Position numbers and translations under genes: made by a program. The notes beneath the pieces are model-generated. The model had not been told where the DNA came from. It worked only from the letters and a program-made list of their open reading frames with translations, and made no database searches. This document shows positions 1-12,307 of a stretch of 64,000 nt of DNA, one piece after another (positions within the stretch are counted from its first letter, which is position 1; every line of letters starts with the position of its first letter). The stretch comes from Lolium rigidum (taxonomy: Eukaryota > Streptophyta > Magnoliopsida > Poales > Poaceae). The stretch is from NCBI RefSeq assembly GCF_022539505.1, contig NC_061514.1:336767090-336831089 (forward strand), written 5' to 3'.

Positions 1-338
1 GTGGAGACGCTAGCGGACACTTTGCGCGTCTGCGCAGCGTCCGCAGAGACGCAAACCTGCCGCAAATGCGGACGATCCGATCACTTTGCGTCGCGCCGCT
101 GGAGATGGTGCCAGACGCGCGTCGTGCCGCTGGAGATGCCGTTACTGTCGACGGTGGATCATCGCTCCGAAGAACTCCGCCGCCGGTGGCACTGGACGGA
201 TACGCTCGATCAGGCATTTCTGGGCCGCTCAAGTTTTTTGCATGCAAACTTGGCCTTTTAAATAAAGCCCGCAATGAGAGTTCGCTGAAAAAACATGACA
301 AATTCTCGAACAAAAAACGTGGCCGCGCAAAGTGTGTA
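1..338. other. GC-rich unassigned sequence
   Basis: Rich in CG dinucleotides, with recurring pieces such as gctggagatg and gcgtc. It resembles the GC-rich subterminal part of a grass DNA transposon whose other end lies outside the window. No terminal repeat or target duplication is visible and the small open frames look like by-products of base composition, so no gene is called. Confidence 0.3.
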
Positions 339-417
339 CTCCCTCCGTCCCGAAAGAAGCTGCGCGGCGGCATTTTTGCAAAAACATCCCGCGCAGCTTT
401 TTTCGGGACGGAGGGAG
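339..417. mobile_element. Minimal Stowaway-type MITE (79 bp)
   Basis: Starts CTCCCTCCGTCCCGAAA and ends in the inverse complement, with a TA dinucleotide directly on each side (337-338 and 418-419). The arms pair almost end to end (AGCTGCGCGG near the centre), so the element is little more than one hairpin. Stowaway elements are non-autonomous relatives of Tc1/Mariner and duplicate TA on insertion. Copied bases at the ends fit the family well. Confidence 0.85.
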
Positions 418-479
418 TAGGAAACTAGGAATCTGGACTTTCCTCCTTATTATTCCCTACGTCGATACGCGATGGATAT

Positions 480-850
480 TGGCATGGAGTGTAGCGCGTG
501 GCGCTTCTCGCCGGCAATGCATCCTCCGCTACAACTTGCCACGCAACGAATCTTTCTTCTTCCCTCTTCTTGTACAGTAGTTCTGTGTTTTGTGTCTGAC
601 GAGTGAATGGCTATCAGACGTCGAGAGAGCGTTGGTCAGGTGTCCTACAAGACAAGATCGGCGAGGACGGCCTGGAAAACGAACTGGGCGTGCGCGAAAG
701 CTACATCTCTCCGAACGGTGCGCCTCACGACAAAATTATGCGCCCACCGGTAGGCGAAAATACAGGGTTGGACGCGGTCACAAGCGAGAACGAAATCAGA
801 GGCGGCAATTCGTCGCATGGCGATGAATGTCGTATCCATAAGCACGTGCG
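480..850. repeat. Degenerate copy of a duplicated flank (copy 1 of 3)
   Basis: The stretch around ggctatcaga, gacaagatcggcgaggacgg and ctacatctctccgaa recurs at about 5400-5700 and 36950-37230 in the same order. All three also share tggcgcttctc. None has a long open frame, so this reads as a segmentally duplicated non-coding piece or a dead gene fragment. Copy 1 is the most diverged. Confidence 0.6.
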
Positions 851-2044
851 TCTAGTGTAATATATTTTGTGTTCTGCTCGTCATTGGGGTATTTTGATTT
901 TCGGATAGCCCTAGGGTAGGGGGGGGGGGGGGGCGGCCGCCCTGGGCCCCCGCAACCAAGGGGGCCCCAAGTCCCGGTGTAGCAGCGGTGGACGTCAAGT
1001 GGCGGCGCCATTAGAGAATGTCCGAGCTTTTCATCTGTGCAGTTCCGGAGACGATGACGAAGGGTTATGCTGCGTACTGGGTTAGAAAAGGCCTTTTCCT
1101 TGGAGTACTGGACCTTTTTATTTCTTTTGCTTGGTCAGTTTGGGCCTTTTTTTTCTTTTCTTTTGAGAGTTATATATGAGGGGATTAAATGGATGCGGTC
1201 GTTCTGCTCAAACAAAAGGTGGGTGCGGTCTGTCCGTCACTAGTACTCTGCATGGAGTATATCACGCTCAGCAAAATAATCAATTCCTAAAATAAGCAAT
1301 TCCCGTCAATCCTAAAACACAAGGTTTAAGACTGGTTTTTTTTTAGAAAAATGCTTGTAATCAGCTGACCGATCGCTGGGTCTAAAATCGGTCGTCGTGC
1401 CACACGAGCTAGCTTCCCGTTTGCTAGATTCTTTTGGTAATTATAAAGATATGGTAGAAGAATTTATTTCAAGAAACACCAGATGGATGATGCTTTTGGG
1501 CAGAGCATGAGGTTTCCTTTATTATTTTAGTGCTATATTTACTCTTTTAAAAATGATACTTGATATATTTCTGAACATTGTACGGGGATATCACATTTGG
1601 AAATTATATAATTACGTAAACACATGATCTTGCTTTACTAGTTGCTGAGTTTGGAGAAAAATTGGGTCTTCATTTTGTAAGTCGCAACGGGCCCCCAAAT
1701 CCTGGAAACGGGGATGTCGCCACAACATGGTTTTAGTCAGAGTTGATTTAATAATCAGAAAGATAGATATCAACATACCACCCCAAACTTTCAGTCTATG
1801 AATGTTTGAAATTCTTCATAAAATAAACATTCTCCGGTGTCAATATTGCATTTGTATTATTAAATTTTATTGGTAAATTTTCATATTTACGTATATAAAT
1901 TACTATTTGACGCTTCTAGGGTCCTAGATTATAGTTTCGCCCCGGGCCCTAGAAATCTCAGGACCGGCCCTGTTTATATATAAACATGTCTAGCTAGTGC
2001 AATATCTATTTTGTGTTTAGCTCGTCTAGGGTATTTTGATTTGT
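851..2044. mobile_element. hAT-like remnant between 55-bp direct repeats
   Basis: A sequence of about 55 bp (tctagtgtaatatattttg... to ...gtattttgatt) occurs at 851-903 and, slightly changed, at 1988-2044. Between them the right side carries ccgggccctagaaatctcaggaccggccctg-like sequence ending near 1972, which looks like the CAGGGCCGG end of a grass hAT element. The left side has a G homopolymer (about 918-934) and ggccgccctgggccc. I could not define a clean 8-bp target duplication, so the exact ends are uncertain. Confidence 0.35.
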
Positions 2045-2261
2045 ATTCGTGTATGAGCATTCAAAAGATATATGGGGTCAGAGGATGGGCCATGAAGTTT
2101 GACAAGTATGTCGCTATATTAGTCTGATGATGCGGCAACTTTAGTACTACCTTTATACTGGTTCATCAGGAGACTGACGTGCGCCTCCCTACACAAACAA
2201 GCGAGCGTGCGGTACTATAGACGATCGGAACTTCACGAGATATCCTCTTACACTACGGGAA

Positions 2262-2632
2262 AATCAGGCGCTGCCGTGCAGCCAAGCTTTGCCGTGAGCT
2301 GCTGCACGGCAAAGATTTCTTTGCCGTGCGTAGCAAGAAGAGCGCACGGCAACGCAAGAATGCACGGCAAAGAATGAGAGCAGCGCACGGCAAAGAAACA
2401 TAGCACGGCAAAGAAAGATACGGCGCACGGCAAAGAAGTTTCTCACGGCAAAGAAAGGGAACAGCGCACGGCAAAGATTCTAGGACGGCAAAGTCCCGCA
2501 AGCCGCACGGCAAAGAAACAGCGCACGGCAAAGGCCCGGGCACTGCCGTGACCCGCCCCTTTGCCGTGCGGACATACTCAGTTGCACGGCAAAGGGTCCT
2601 TTGCCGTGCGCTTCTCCTTTGCCGTGCGCCAA
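2262..2632. repeat. CACTA left subterminal repeat array
   Basis: More than fifteen copies of GCACGGCAAAG or its inverse TTTGCCGTGC are packed here with short variable spacers. Open frames on both strands through this block, rich in Ala, Arg and Cys, are by-products of the repeat. Confidence 0.85.
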
Positions 2633-2759
2633 TATACATTTTATTTGTTTTTCTAACTATTTTATTTCATCTACTACTTAAATTTATTTTGTTAATTAGT
2701 TTTTCTTTTTGATGACTATTTATTACACTATGTGAAATACAAAATTAGTCTCCATGCTC

Positions 2760-4320
2760 ATCCCCACATATATCGGGGTTCCGGTGCTCCGGCGGCCGTC
2801 CCCCTCCTTCCCCCAAAACAGCGGGACGGCGGGTCTACCCCTAGATTTCTCCGCGCGAGGTTCCACCAATATACCTTTTCATAGGTTTAGGTTTGTTTAG
2901 TCCATGGACATATGGAAAACCATGTGTGGTACCCTTTGGCACAGATCTAGCCCCCGATATACCCGCGGCGGGACACTTCACCGTACACGTCCGGGAATAC
3001 GGTAAGTGTTATCGCCCGAAGGTGAGGAATGTCAGACCGGGGATCCATGCCATGCACCATTTGGTGAATTACACCTGGCATCACACTTTGACACATATCA
3101 TAGGTCCACATGCAAGGTTTGGTGGGGTTCCGGTGCTCCAGCGGTCGTTATCCCCCTCCTCCCCCCAAACAGCGGAACGTGTGCCCGGCGGGTCTACCCC
3201 CTAGATTTCTCCGCGCGAGGGTGCACCAATGTAACTTTTCATTCTTTTAGGTTTGTTTAGTACATATACACATGGAGAACCAAAGATTGGTACCCTTTGG
3301 CACATATACCAGCTGACTAGAGCCATTATCACACGATCGACGGTGTGCACGGTCTCTTGGTTAGGGTTAGGTGTAGGGTTAGGGCTAGGGTTTAGGGGCT
3401 AGGGCTAGGGTTTAGGTTAAAGGGTAAGTATTTATGGTTAGGTATAGGTTTAGGGTTTAGGGTTAGGGTTAGGGTTTATGATGCATGGTTACGCGGCTCC
3501 GGCGTCGTGGTTCGGGGATTTAGAGGGGTTTAGGGCTCGAAGCCTCCCCAGTTTAGGGTTTAGGGTTTAGGGGAGCTACTTTTGCACCATTACACCTTGC
3601 ACCACACTTTGACACATATCATAGGTCGACATGCAAGATTTGGTGGGGTTCCGGTGCTCCGGCGGTCGTTATCCCCCCCTCCCCCCAAAACAGCGGAACG
3701 TGTGCCCCGGCGGGTCTACCCCCCTAGATTTCTCCGCGCGAGGGTGCACCAATGTACTTTTTCATTCTTTTAGGTTTGTTTAGTACATATACACATGGAG
3801 AACCAAGATTGGGACCCTTTGACACATACACCCGCAGCTCGAGCCATTATCACACGATCGACGGTGAGCCGGATCTACTGGTTAGGGTTAGGTGTAGGGT
3901 TAGGGCTAGGGTTTAGGGGCTAGGGATAGGGTTTAGTTTAAAGGTAAGTATTTATGGTTAGGTATAGGTTTAGGGTTTAGGGTTAGGGTTAGGGTTTATG
4001 ATGCATGGTTCTGCGGCTCCGGCGTCGTGGTTTAGGGATTTAGAGGGGTTTAGGGCTCGAAGCCTCCCCAGTTTAGGGTTTAGGGTTTAGGGGAGCTACT
4101 TTTGCACCATTACACCTTGCACCACACTTTGAAACATAGAATAGGTCCACATGCAAGGTTTGGTGGGGTTCCGGTGCTCCGGCGGTCGTTATCCCCCTCC
4201 TCCACCCAAAACAGCGGAACGTGTGCCCCGGCGGGTCTACCCCCCTAGATTTCTCCGCGCGAGGGTGCACCAATGTAACTTTTCATTCTTTTAGGTTTGT
4301 TTAGTACATATACAACCCGC
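2760..4320. repeat. Internal ~520-bp tandem repeats with telomere-like tracts
   Basis: A unit containing ggtggggttccggtgctcc, a cgcgcgagg motif and ttcttttaggtttgtttag recurs at about 3083, 3604 and 4124, with a shorter relative near 2762. Inside two units (about 3361-3580 and 3878-4095) lie runs built on TTTAGGG and TTAGGG, the plant telomere motif and close variants. These are degenerate and inside the CACTA element, so they are not a chromosome end. Confidence 0.8.
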
Positions 4321-4469
4321 TACTTGTACTTGTTCAAGTGTTCAATATGCAAATGCAAATGCAAATGTTCATTCCATCAACCTTATAGATAATTATTCAC
4401 AAGGCAATGACAATGAGGCCGGCGGAAGCGGAGGAGGACAATAAGGTTGATGGCATGGTCTTGATGGAT

Positions 4470-4640
4470 TTGTGGACATTACACTTGTTATGGATTGTAC
4501 TTGTACTTGATGTGTGTTGATGTATTTGTGGACATTGCACTTGTACTTGATGTATTTGTGGACATTGCACTTGTTATGCATAAACTATGTGTGCTCGATG
4601 TATTTGTGGTGTTGTTCATGTGTTTGGTGATGCTATGGTG
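4470..4640. repeat. Short tandem repeats in the CACTA interior
   Basis: The phrase gatgtatttgtggacattgcacttgt is repeated two to three times with small changes. No coding potential is evident. Confidence 0.6.
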
Positions 4641-4734
4641 AATATATATGTTGTATATGTTATATATATGTGAAATGCAATTTTGAAATGCAGGGATTAA
4701 AGAAAAACAGAAAAAAAATGAAAAAACCAGGGGC

Positions 4735-5215
4735 CTTTGCCGTGTGTATGCACACGGCAAAGGACATTTGGTCACTTTGCCGTGTGCATACACACGGCAA
4801 AGGCGCCACGTGGCGCAAGCCTGTAGACTCGGGAAGCCGGTGGGTGTGCCTGGAGATTTCTTTGCTGTGCATCGTTGGCGCCTGGACGCACGGCAAAGAG
4901 GAGCAGACACGGCAACGACGGGGCGCACGGCAACGTCGGGCGCACGGCAGCCTCCACGACGCACGGCGAGAGATAGCGCGCACGGCAAAGGTCCGAGCGC
5001 ACGGCAAAGAGAGCGCGCACGGCAAACGCTCGAGCGCACGGCAACGACGCGCGCGCACGGCAACGAGCCTTTGCCGTGCGGTTTGGTCGAGCGCACGGCA
5101 ATGTCTTCTTTGCCGTCGAGGGCGTTGCCGTGCAGATGTTGCCGTGCGTCGACGCACGGCAAATCCTTTGCCGGGCAAATAAGTGCCTTTGCCGTGCGAA
5201 TTGTCGCACGGCAAT
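4735..5215. repeat. CACTA right subterminal repeat array
   Basis: Dense copies of GCACGGCAA(A)G and TTTGCCGTGC up to the right terminal repeat. Long open frames here on both strands are produced by the repeat and are not called as genes. Confidence 0.85.
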
Positions 5216-5234
5216 GAATTGTTTTCCCGTAGTG

Positions 5235-5700
5235 TTAGACAGCTGAAATTTCTCGGACGTTCAGGGGTTGCCGACCTATAATTGGGTTTGGAAAATGCAG
5301 GGAGTGTTCAAAGAATAATTAATACAGTACAACCAAGAAGAGAAATGAACGCAAGTGTGTAGGAATCTTTGATGTGATTTTTCTTCTGGTCTGGTTCGAT
5401 TTATTGGAGGCTAGCGCATGGCGCTTCTCACAGAACGGACCATTCTCTTTGTGTTTTTCTGGCCATCGGCTTTTTGTCCCGTCAACAGTTTTTGCGTTCG
5501 AGTGGCTATCAGAGTAACATACGTCAGCACTCAGGAGAGTCCCGATCCGGTCGTAGAAGACAAGATCGGCAAGGACGGCCTCGAAAGCGAGCCGAGCTTG
5601 CACGAGAACTACATCTCTCCGAAACGGTGCCATCACCAACTCGATCGGCCACGACAAACCAAGACAAACGGGTGTTACGGTGACATGGTTGGACAGTGAG
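5235..5700. repeat. Duplicated flank, copy 2 (pairs with 36780-37230)
   Basis: The sequence agctgaaatttctcggacgt... through ggctagcgcatggcgcttctcac and gacaagatcggcaaggacgg matches 36780-37230 with scattered changes. Copy 2 continues upstream of the CACTA element at about 2190-2250. The match shows that CACTA split one ancestral copy. Short open frames are broken between the copies, so no gene is called. Confidence 0.75.
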
Positions 5701-6763
5701 ATAACCTAATATTGAATGATGGAGGGTTTATGACGATGGCAGCGGCACCAAACCTAGATATTATTGAAGATATTTATATTCAAGCCACATCTTTCACCAA
5801 ATTAGATTTTACTTACTACCAAACTCTGTTGCTCATTTGTTAGCTAAGGAATGTGATACCGAATCAAATGTTTGCCTTGAGGATCCATCGCTCTTATTAT
5901 TTCATTGTTAATTGACGATTTTAAGTGTTATTTGATTAATAAAAGACCGTAGTAGAGGTATAGAGCTCTGTTGCTTTCCCTAGAAAAGACAGATGGTGAC
6001 AAGAGTATACTCGATACTATGCATCGAGGGCAGCACCGACCGACCGTCTTTTTTTCTCCTCCTCTTGATTCAACGGGCACTCTAGAGGTTTCAATAATCA
6101 TACTTACCTAATAATACACCGGAACTACCACTAAGATATTTATTCAACCCTATGTTGTAGAGATCTCCGACATGATACTTAAGGCTACCAACAGATATAC
6201 AAGAACACACATACATAAAACACTATCCGATTTTTGTGCAACCATGAAAAAATGTTCAAGGAGATTCTTGTTACAACATACAGTTTTAAAATTGAACAAA
6301 CTAACTTTCATTACATCACTATAGCGAATAACACTACTTCTCATGTTTCCAAACATAGGTACGTGGTTAACTATGACAACGAAGTAAAAAAAAGTACACT
6401 AAGATATGATATAGATTTAAAATAAGCATAAAATTTTAGTATAACATATACAAATAGAGCAAGGCTAAGATCGACCTACCAACAATATATGTGTCAACAC
6501 TTTGACAATCCAGAAATGATGAAGGGATCAACTCAATTAAGATGTAACTACTTGTGGTCAAAATATCTTTTAGATGCCAATACATAAGATTATACGGAAC
6601 ATGATGCTTCTCATACGCGGAACAACCATCATCCCGGGTACAAGCAGCATGAGTGCCCAAACTAAGTATGATGGATCTTGCGCAAACACGCTAGAAGAGG
6701 GCCGTAGAAGGTTGAATATGTGTTATAATGATGTAGAATTGATCCACACGTCAAGGGAGGTAC

Positions 6764-8493
6764 TGAAGGGTTCGTAGCATAGAAAACAAAAAATTCTACC
6801 GCAAGAACGAATAAAACCAAGATCCAATCTATGGGAAAGCTAATATCTAATCTATGAGATCGGAGCAACGAGATAGACGAGAGACTAACCCTCAAAGATC
6901 CAAAACCTTAACGAGATCTGATCTCGTGGTTGATGAAGGGTTCCTTCCGATGCTGCGATCCGGCAACACTTCCGTACTCGGTCACACGTACAGAGTCAAT
7001 GAAGACCTCTCCCCCCCCGTTTCAGCGGGCAGCGGAGGTAGTAAATCCCCTCGGAATCCCACCAGCATGACGACGTGTTGGTGGTGGCGGGGGAGATATT
7101 CCTAGCCGGCGCAGGAGAGAGGAGGGAGAGAGGGGCGGCTAGGGTTGGGTGTATATTGGCTGGCCTGCCCCCTCACCTCTATTTATAGAGGGAGGGGCGG
7201 CCAAGGCAGCCCCTTGGGTCCCACCAGCACAGGGAAGGAAAGGGGGAACATAAATCATCCCCTTCCAAGTTTGCTTCCCCTTCCAAATTTGCTCCCTCGA
7301 TTTTAGGGATTTGATTGTATCCTCTGGGATTTGATCTTATCCCTAGGAGGGCTAGCCGACTGGGCCTTAAGGGCTTGGTGCCCATGGCCCCTTAGGCCAG
7401 GCTGCACTCCCTTGGCCCATGTGGACCCTCCCGGGGTGGTGGGCCCAATGGTGGCCCTCTAGAACATTCTAGAAGCTTCAGTCAAACACTGAAACTTTTT
7501 CCGAACCCCGGAAAATAACTTCCCTTATATGAATATTATTCTCTGGACCATTCCATACCTCCTCGTGATGTCCTCGATCCCATCCAAGATTCCGAACAAT
7601 ATTCGGTCTCCATATCATATTCTATATCTACTTGAACAACATCGAACCTTAAGTGTGTCACCCTACGGTTCACGAACTATGCAGACATGATCGAGACACC
7701 TCTCCGATCAATAACCAATATAGCGGGACCTGGATATCCATAATGGCTCCTACATATTCAACGATGACTTCGTGATCGAAAGAACCATAAACATACGATA
7801 CCGATTCCCTTTGTCGCGCGATACTTTACTTATCCGAGGTTCGATCATCGGTATCTCCATACCTAGTTCAACCTCGTTACCGATAAGTACTCTTTACTCG
7901 TACCGTGATATGTCATCCCTTATGACATAATCACATGCTTGCAAGCTAATTGGATGGTATTCCACCGAGAGGGCTCATAGTATATCTATATGTCATCAGG
8001 ATGGACAAATACCACACTTGATCCATGCGCTTCAACTCATACTTTTAGAATACTTAATGCCACCTTTATAACCACACATTTACGAAGTGACGTTTTATGT
8101 CATCAAAGCATCTATCCGGTGTAAGTGATTAACACGATCTCATGGTCGAAGAATTATGTTACTATGTATTGAAAGCTTGTAGCAAAACGAACTTAATGAG
8201 TTGATCTTATACTATGCTTACTATGGGTATATGTCCATCACATCATTCACCTAATGATATGGTCTTGTTATTAATAACATCCAATATTCATGATCATGAA
8301 ACTATGATCATCTATTAATCAACAAGCTAGTTTAACAAGAGGCTTACAAGGGACTCTTTTATGTTTACAAAACACACAAGTATTAATGTTTCCGGTTAAT
8401 ACAATTATAGCATGCGATGCAAAAAAAATTATCATAAGCACAAAGATATAATAATAAACACTTTATTATTGCCTCTTGGGCATATCTCCAACA
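6764..8493 (-). mobile_element. Solo LTR, Angela/WIS/BARE-type Ty1/copia
   Basis: Read on the minus strand the LTR begins TGTTGGAGATATGCCCAAGA, the start used by the Triticeae Angela/WIS/BARE group, and ends in CA. The plus strand reads TG at 6764 and CA at 8492-8493. The 5-bp duplication GGTAC flanks it (6759-6763 and 8494-8498). There is no internal domain or second LTR, so unequal recombination between two LTRs probably removed the body. A short related LTR piece sits at 12309-12428. Confidence 0.88.
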
Positions 8494-8498
8494 GGTAC

Positions 8499-9231
8499 CA
8501 GTGGCGGACGCAGGAAAAAATTGGAGGGTGGGCACACCTCAATTTTTTTTTGCGACTCCCCTAAATGTGATAAACTTTGCTAAATGAGTAACATATATAG
8601 CCAATAGATTATCAACATTGAAGTTCATTACATATATATATGAAATGTGCAAAATTACAATACAAATGGCTTAAAACATGAAGAAAGTCTTACATGATGG
8701 ATAGCATAAATAGAAAATGATTCTAATACTAGGATATTGCCAAAGGCAAACATAGAAGCCACTGAAAAACACTAGCACAGAGAGAGCGGGTGACCGGACA
8801 CGGAAAGGTCTATCCAACTCCAACCTGCAGGAGGGCCGAGGGCGGAGGCGGTGAGCAGCTCGGCCAGGAGAGAGGAGGAGATCGGCGAGGGCCCGACAGG
8901 AGGTCGGCGGCAGGGAGATCTACCGCCATCGTGTGACCCAGCGTCCCGACGAGGAGAAGGGGCGGGGATCGACCTGACCGCGCGAGCCGGTGAGGAGAAG
9001 GGGCAGGGATCGACCGCCGTCGCCCGTCGGTCGTTCGCCGGCAGGGAGATCGACCGTCGCGCCGTCTCTGGAGCCTGGCGGAGTGGTCGAGCGGAGAAGG
9101 GGATTGACCACGAGTTCGTTCTGGTCTTTCTCAATGCCTTTCCATGTTTGTGTGAGTCAGAAATTTAGGGTAGTAAAGCAAATTCACAAAATTTGGGGTG
9201 GGCCACGGCCCACCCTGTAGGTCCGCCCATG
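8499..9231. mobile_element. Non-autonomous hAT element (733 bp)
   Basis: It starts CAGTGGCGGAC and ends GTCCGCCCATG, imperfect inverted repeats of the hAT type. The 8-bp duplication ACAGGTAC flanks it exactly (8491-8498 and 9232-9239). Those eight bases combine the last three of the solo LTR (ACA) with the LTR target duplication (GGTAC), so this element landed after the LTR and precisely on its edge. The GC-rich interior has open frames on both strands but nothing transposase-like. Confidence 0.88.
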
Positions 9232-10408
9232 ACAGGTACCATGGGTGATGCACTCACTGAGGTATCTCGGTAACTCCTACTAACTTTTCATCGTGGACGC
9301 CACCGGGGTGACAACTCTTAGCCCTATTTTAGGTTGCACAAAACGAGAGCAACTCGATTAATGTACATAAGTCCGCCCACCCACCGTACCTCAAATGTAC
9401 ATAACTAGAAAAAAGACGAATGATGTCAATAAATGTCTCGTTATAGTTGTTATGTAAAAGTAAGACATAAGTGGCATATGTACAACCTCCATGCTTTATC
9501 CCCATTATTTGACATATTGGACTTTAATTCCTTCCTACTTTCTCCATTATCGCACTAACCCATCTCACCACCTTTGTCCCATTATCTTCATTTAACCCTT
9601 TCACACCTTCCTCGGTACCAATTCCATCTTCATCGTTGGAACTTCATTTTATCTTCCCTAAGATGCCTTATCGATCCACCTAGTGCCCAACCATCATCCA
9701 TGGGTGTCGACACCTCAATCCGACCAACCCACTAAACCCGAGGACATCGATATCATCTGCTGCCAATGAGTTTCTTCCCTCTCTTCTTTCGTTCGTCTGA
9801 CCTCACCCCCTCACTCCTCATCTTGATGGAAAGATGTACGATCATTCGTTGACTGGTGATGACGTGAGAACGCTCCTGCGGCTTAGGAATTTCAAAAGAG
9901 AGCCCACCCGTTTGTCTTGTGGTACCTCAGATGATGCCACGTGTACTTACATTCATGAGCCCACCTCCTTAGCCACCATCTTTCGTCAACGGCAACTACA
10001 CATAGGGGGTGGAAGAGGTGGGTATAGCGGTAGAAAGCCCCCTCCCTCTAGTGTTTGCATGTCTGGTTATCTGATCTCGCATATCCGATCCTCGCAGCCG
10101 CCGGATTCGGCCTTTCCGCATTTGGATTCAGCGGAGTGGCACCATGAGCACGGATAACCATGGTGATTTGATAACAATTGCTTATCTTTCTCACTAAAAT
10201 AGCTAACCTTAAATAATATATACTACGACTATCTATAAAAATATGCCCCAAGTTCATCTAAAAGATGTATCTAGAAAGTGTATAGATACATCTAAATTTA
10301 AATAAATCTTCAACAGCTCTTCTTAGGGAGTATATTTTCCTCATGCTCAACTACTCCTAACAAGTGAGACACGGCAAATTCGTAGGTTACAGGAACCTTC
10401 AATACTAC

Positions 10409-12114
10409 GAGACACTGGAACTACCACTAAGATATTTGTTCAACTCTATGTTTTGGAGATCTCGGTCATAATATTATAGGATGTAAAAAAGTATGCAAGA
10501 ACACACATATACACACACACACAAATGCATTTGCATACTCTACACAATTTGTATGCAACTGTGAAAATAGTTCAAGGAGAGCATGCAATTTCAAAATTGA
10601 ACAAACAAACTTCCATTGCATCAATTATAGCAATAACTAATGTTTCAAAACATCATTACTCGTTAACTATGACAACGAAGTCAAAAAAATACCAACACAT
10701 GATATAAATTTAAAATAAGCATAAATTTTAGTATAAAATAAATGAATAGAGCAATGCTTCGATCAAACGAAGGAATGGAACAAACTCGATTAAAATATCA
10801 ACATCTATAGTCCAGATCTCTTTGAGATGTCGATACACGGAACAACCATTCTCACGGGTACGAGCCGCGGGGGCGCTCAAACTTGATATCCTCTAGGAGT
10901 CGAGGTATCTTGCGGAAACATGATACAACGGGTCGTAGAAGGTTGGACATGTGTTACCATAGAAGGTATACTTAATAAGGTATCTTAGTAACTTAGAGTA
11001 ACTTTTGATTGTGGTTGTCGCCGGCGTGACAACTCCTAGCCCTGATTTAATTTGCACAAAACAAGAGCAACTCGATTAGAGTGTAATGTACATACCTCAA
11101 ATGTACATAACCAACAAAAAATGAATGTTGTCTATAAATACCTTGCTATGGTTGTAGGCATAAGTGGCATATGTACAACCTCCATACTTTATGCCCATTA
11201 TTTGACATGTTCGACATTAATTTCTTTCTACTTTCTCCATTATTGTTCTAATCCATCTCACCAAATTCGTCCCGTCATCTTGCTTGTACCCCTTCCCTCC
11301 TTCCTTGATACCAATGCCATCTTGTATTGTCGGAACTTCTCTTCCCCTTCCATAAGATGCCTTGTCGATGCCGCCTAGTGCCCAACCATCATCGCTCCGT
11401 GTCGACACCCCAATCTGACCAACCCGCTAAACTCGAGGAAGTCAATATCATATGTCCAACCACCTGTGAGTTTCTTCCTTCTTTTATTGTCCTTTTGATC
11501 CTCTCACTCATCATATTGATAGAACATGTATGACTGTGATGATGATGTGTGAACTCTCACGTGGTTTAGAATTTTCAAAAGAGAAACCCCACCCGTTTGT
11601 CTTGTCGGATCTCGAACGATGCCATGTCTAGCTATATGATCTCGCAGCTCCAATCCTCACCACCGTCGCCTTTCCGCATTCGGATTCGGTGTAGTGGAAC
11701 CATGGGTATGGTGATTTCATATAAATTACTTATCTTTCTCACTGAAAATAGCTAACCGAAAATATCTATACTCCTACATTTTCCTCATGCTCAACAACTC
11801 CTAACAAGTGAGTCATGGCAAATTCCACAGGTGACACCAACCTTCAACATCACGAGCACTTTCTTCCTTCCATTGTCAAGTTCGGAGTAAGGGTCAGTAT
11901 CACTGTAGCAGCACAGGGCTCCACGCAGCAAAAACCCAAACAATTCCGCACTTTTCCTATGTACCTTGCGCCTTCCCCCACACAGTCCCGTGGTGCGCTG
12001 CAGTTGCGTTTGAATCATTCAATTCTCCTCCTCCTTCCCCTCCCCTTCCAATTTCTCCAGAGCATCACGCACCCAGAGTCCCAAACCCTAGACGCACGCA
12101 CCCTCCCTCGGCTC
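10409..12114. repeat. PP2C upstream region, duplicate B
   Basis: Matches 37357-40889 (with insertions removed) up to the PP2C start codon, including ctcctaacaagtgagtcatggcaaattcc and the pyrimidine-rich leader attctcctcctccttcccctcccc. It preserves uninterrupted the site where a Harbinger-like element sits in duplicate C. Probably promoter and 5' UTR of a dead PP2C copy. Confidence 0.75.
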
Positions 12115-12307
12115 ATGGGGTGCGCGCACGGCAAGTGCTGCCTGCCGCGGGCCGGCGCCGGCGGGCAAGGATGACGAGCAGCGGGAGGCGGCCTTCCCGG
12201 CGGGCGCGGCGGCGCCACCCTGGGCCGCGCCGCGATGCCCGGAGCCGACCTGGTGCTCGAGTACGCCACGCTCACGGTGGACGGGCTCTACCCGGACTCC
12301 CCGGGCA
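12115..12307 (+). pseudogene. Truncated PP2C phosphatase exon 1 (copy of 40890 gene)
   Basis: The ATG at 12115 begins [12 protein letters not shown], identical to the start of the intact PP2C at 40890. After 19 codons a TGA appears where the intact gene has CGA. The same frame then continues with recognisable family sequence ([20 protein letters not shown]) until the match stops abruptly at about 12307. The DGHG metal-binding motif and everything after it is missing, so no phosphatase can be made. The break abuts a fragment of copia LTR, suggesting that insertion and rearrangement removed the rest. Confidence 0.9.

Larger units (their letters stand above)
2251..5234. mobile_element. Non-autonomous CACTA transposon (2984 bp)
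   Basis: The element opens with CACTACGGGAAAA at 2251 and closes with the exact inverse TTTTCCCGTAGTG at 5222-5234. TTA flanks it on both sides (2248-2250 and 5235-5237), the 3-bp duplication expected for CACTA (En/Spm) elements. Many direct and inverted copies of GCACGGCAAAG fill both ends (about 2262-2632 and 4735-5215), typical of CACTA subterminal transposase-binding repeats. No transposase frame is visible, so it would need help in trans. The related sequence at 36700-36850 lacks the insertion and shows the site with one TTA (36761-36763). Confidence 0.93.
6061..10408. repeat. PP2C upstream region, duplicate A (interrupted)
   Basis: The pieces 6061-6763 and 9240-10408 together match 10409-11830 (duplicate B) and 37357-40640 (duplicate C). 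Markers include ggaactaccactaagatattt, agaacacacata, tgacaactc(t/c)tagccct and tcctcatgctcaacta. Duplicate A is split by a solo LTR and a hAT element. Its end (gacacggcaaattcg...cttcaatactacgag) runs straight into the start of duplicate B near 10408, as expected at a tandem-duplication junction. No open gene is retained. Confidence 0.7.

Noticed and set aside
3361..4095. Chromosome end or true telomere array
   Set aside because: The repeats are degenerate, short, inside a CACTA element with intact ends, and flanked by ordinary sequence.
4488..5217. Long overlapping open frames on both strands (up to 224 codons) rich in Arg, Ala and Cys
   Set aside because: They follow the GCACGGCAAAG subterminal repeats of the CACTA element and exist on both strands alike; no domain is recognisable.
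9834..10157. 107-codon frame in PP2C upstream duplicate A
   Set aside because: The equivalent positions in duplicates B and C are not open; this is promoter-region sequence.
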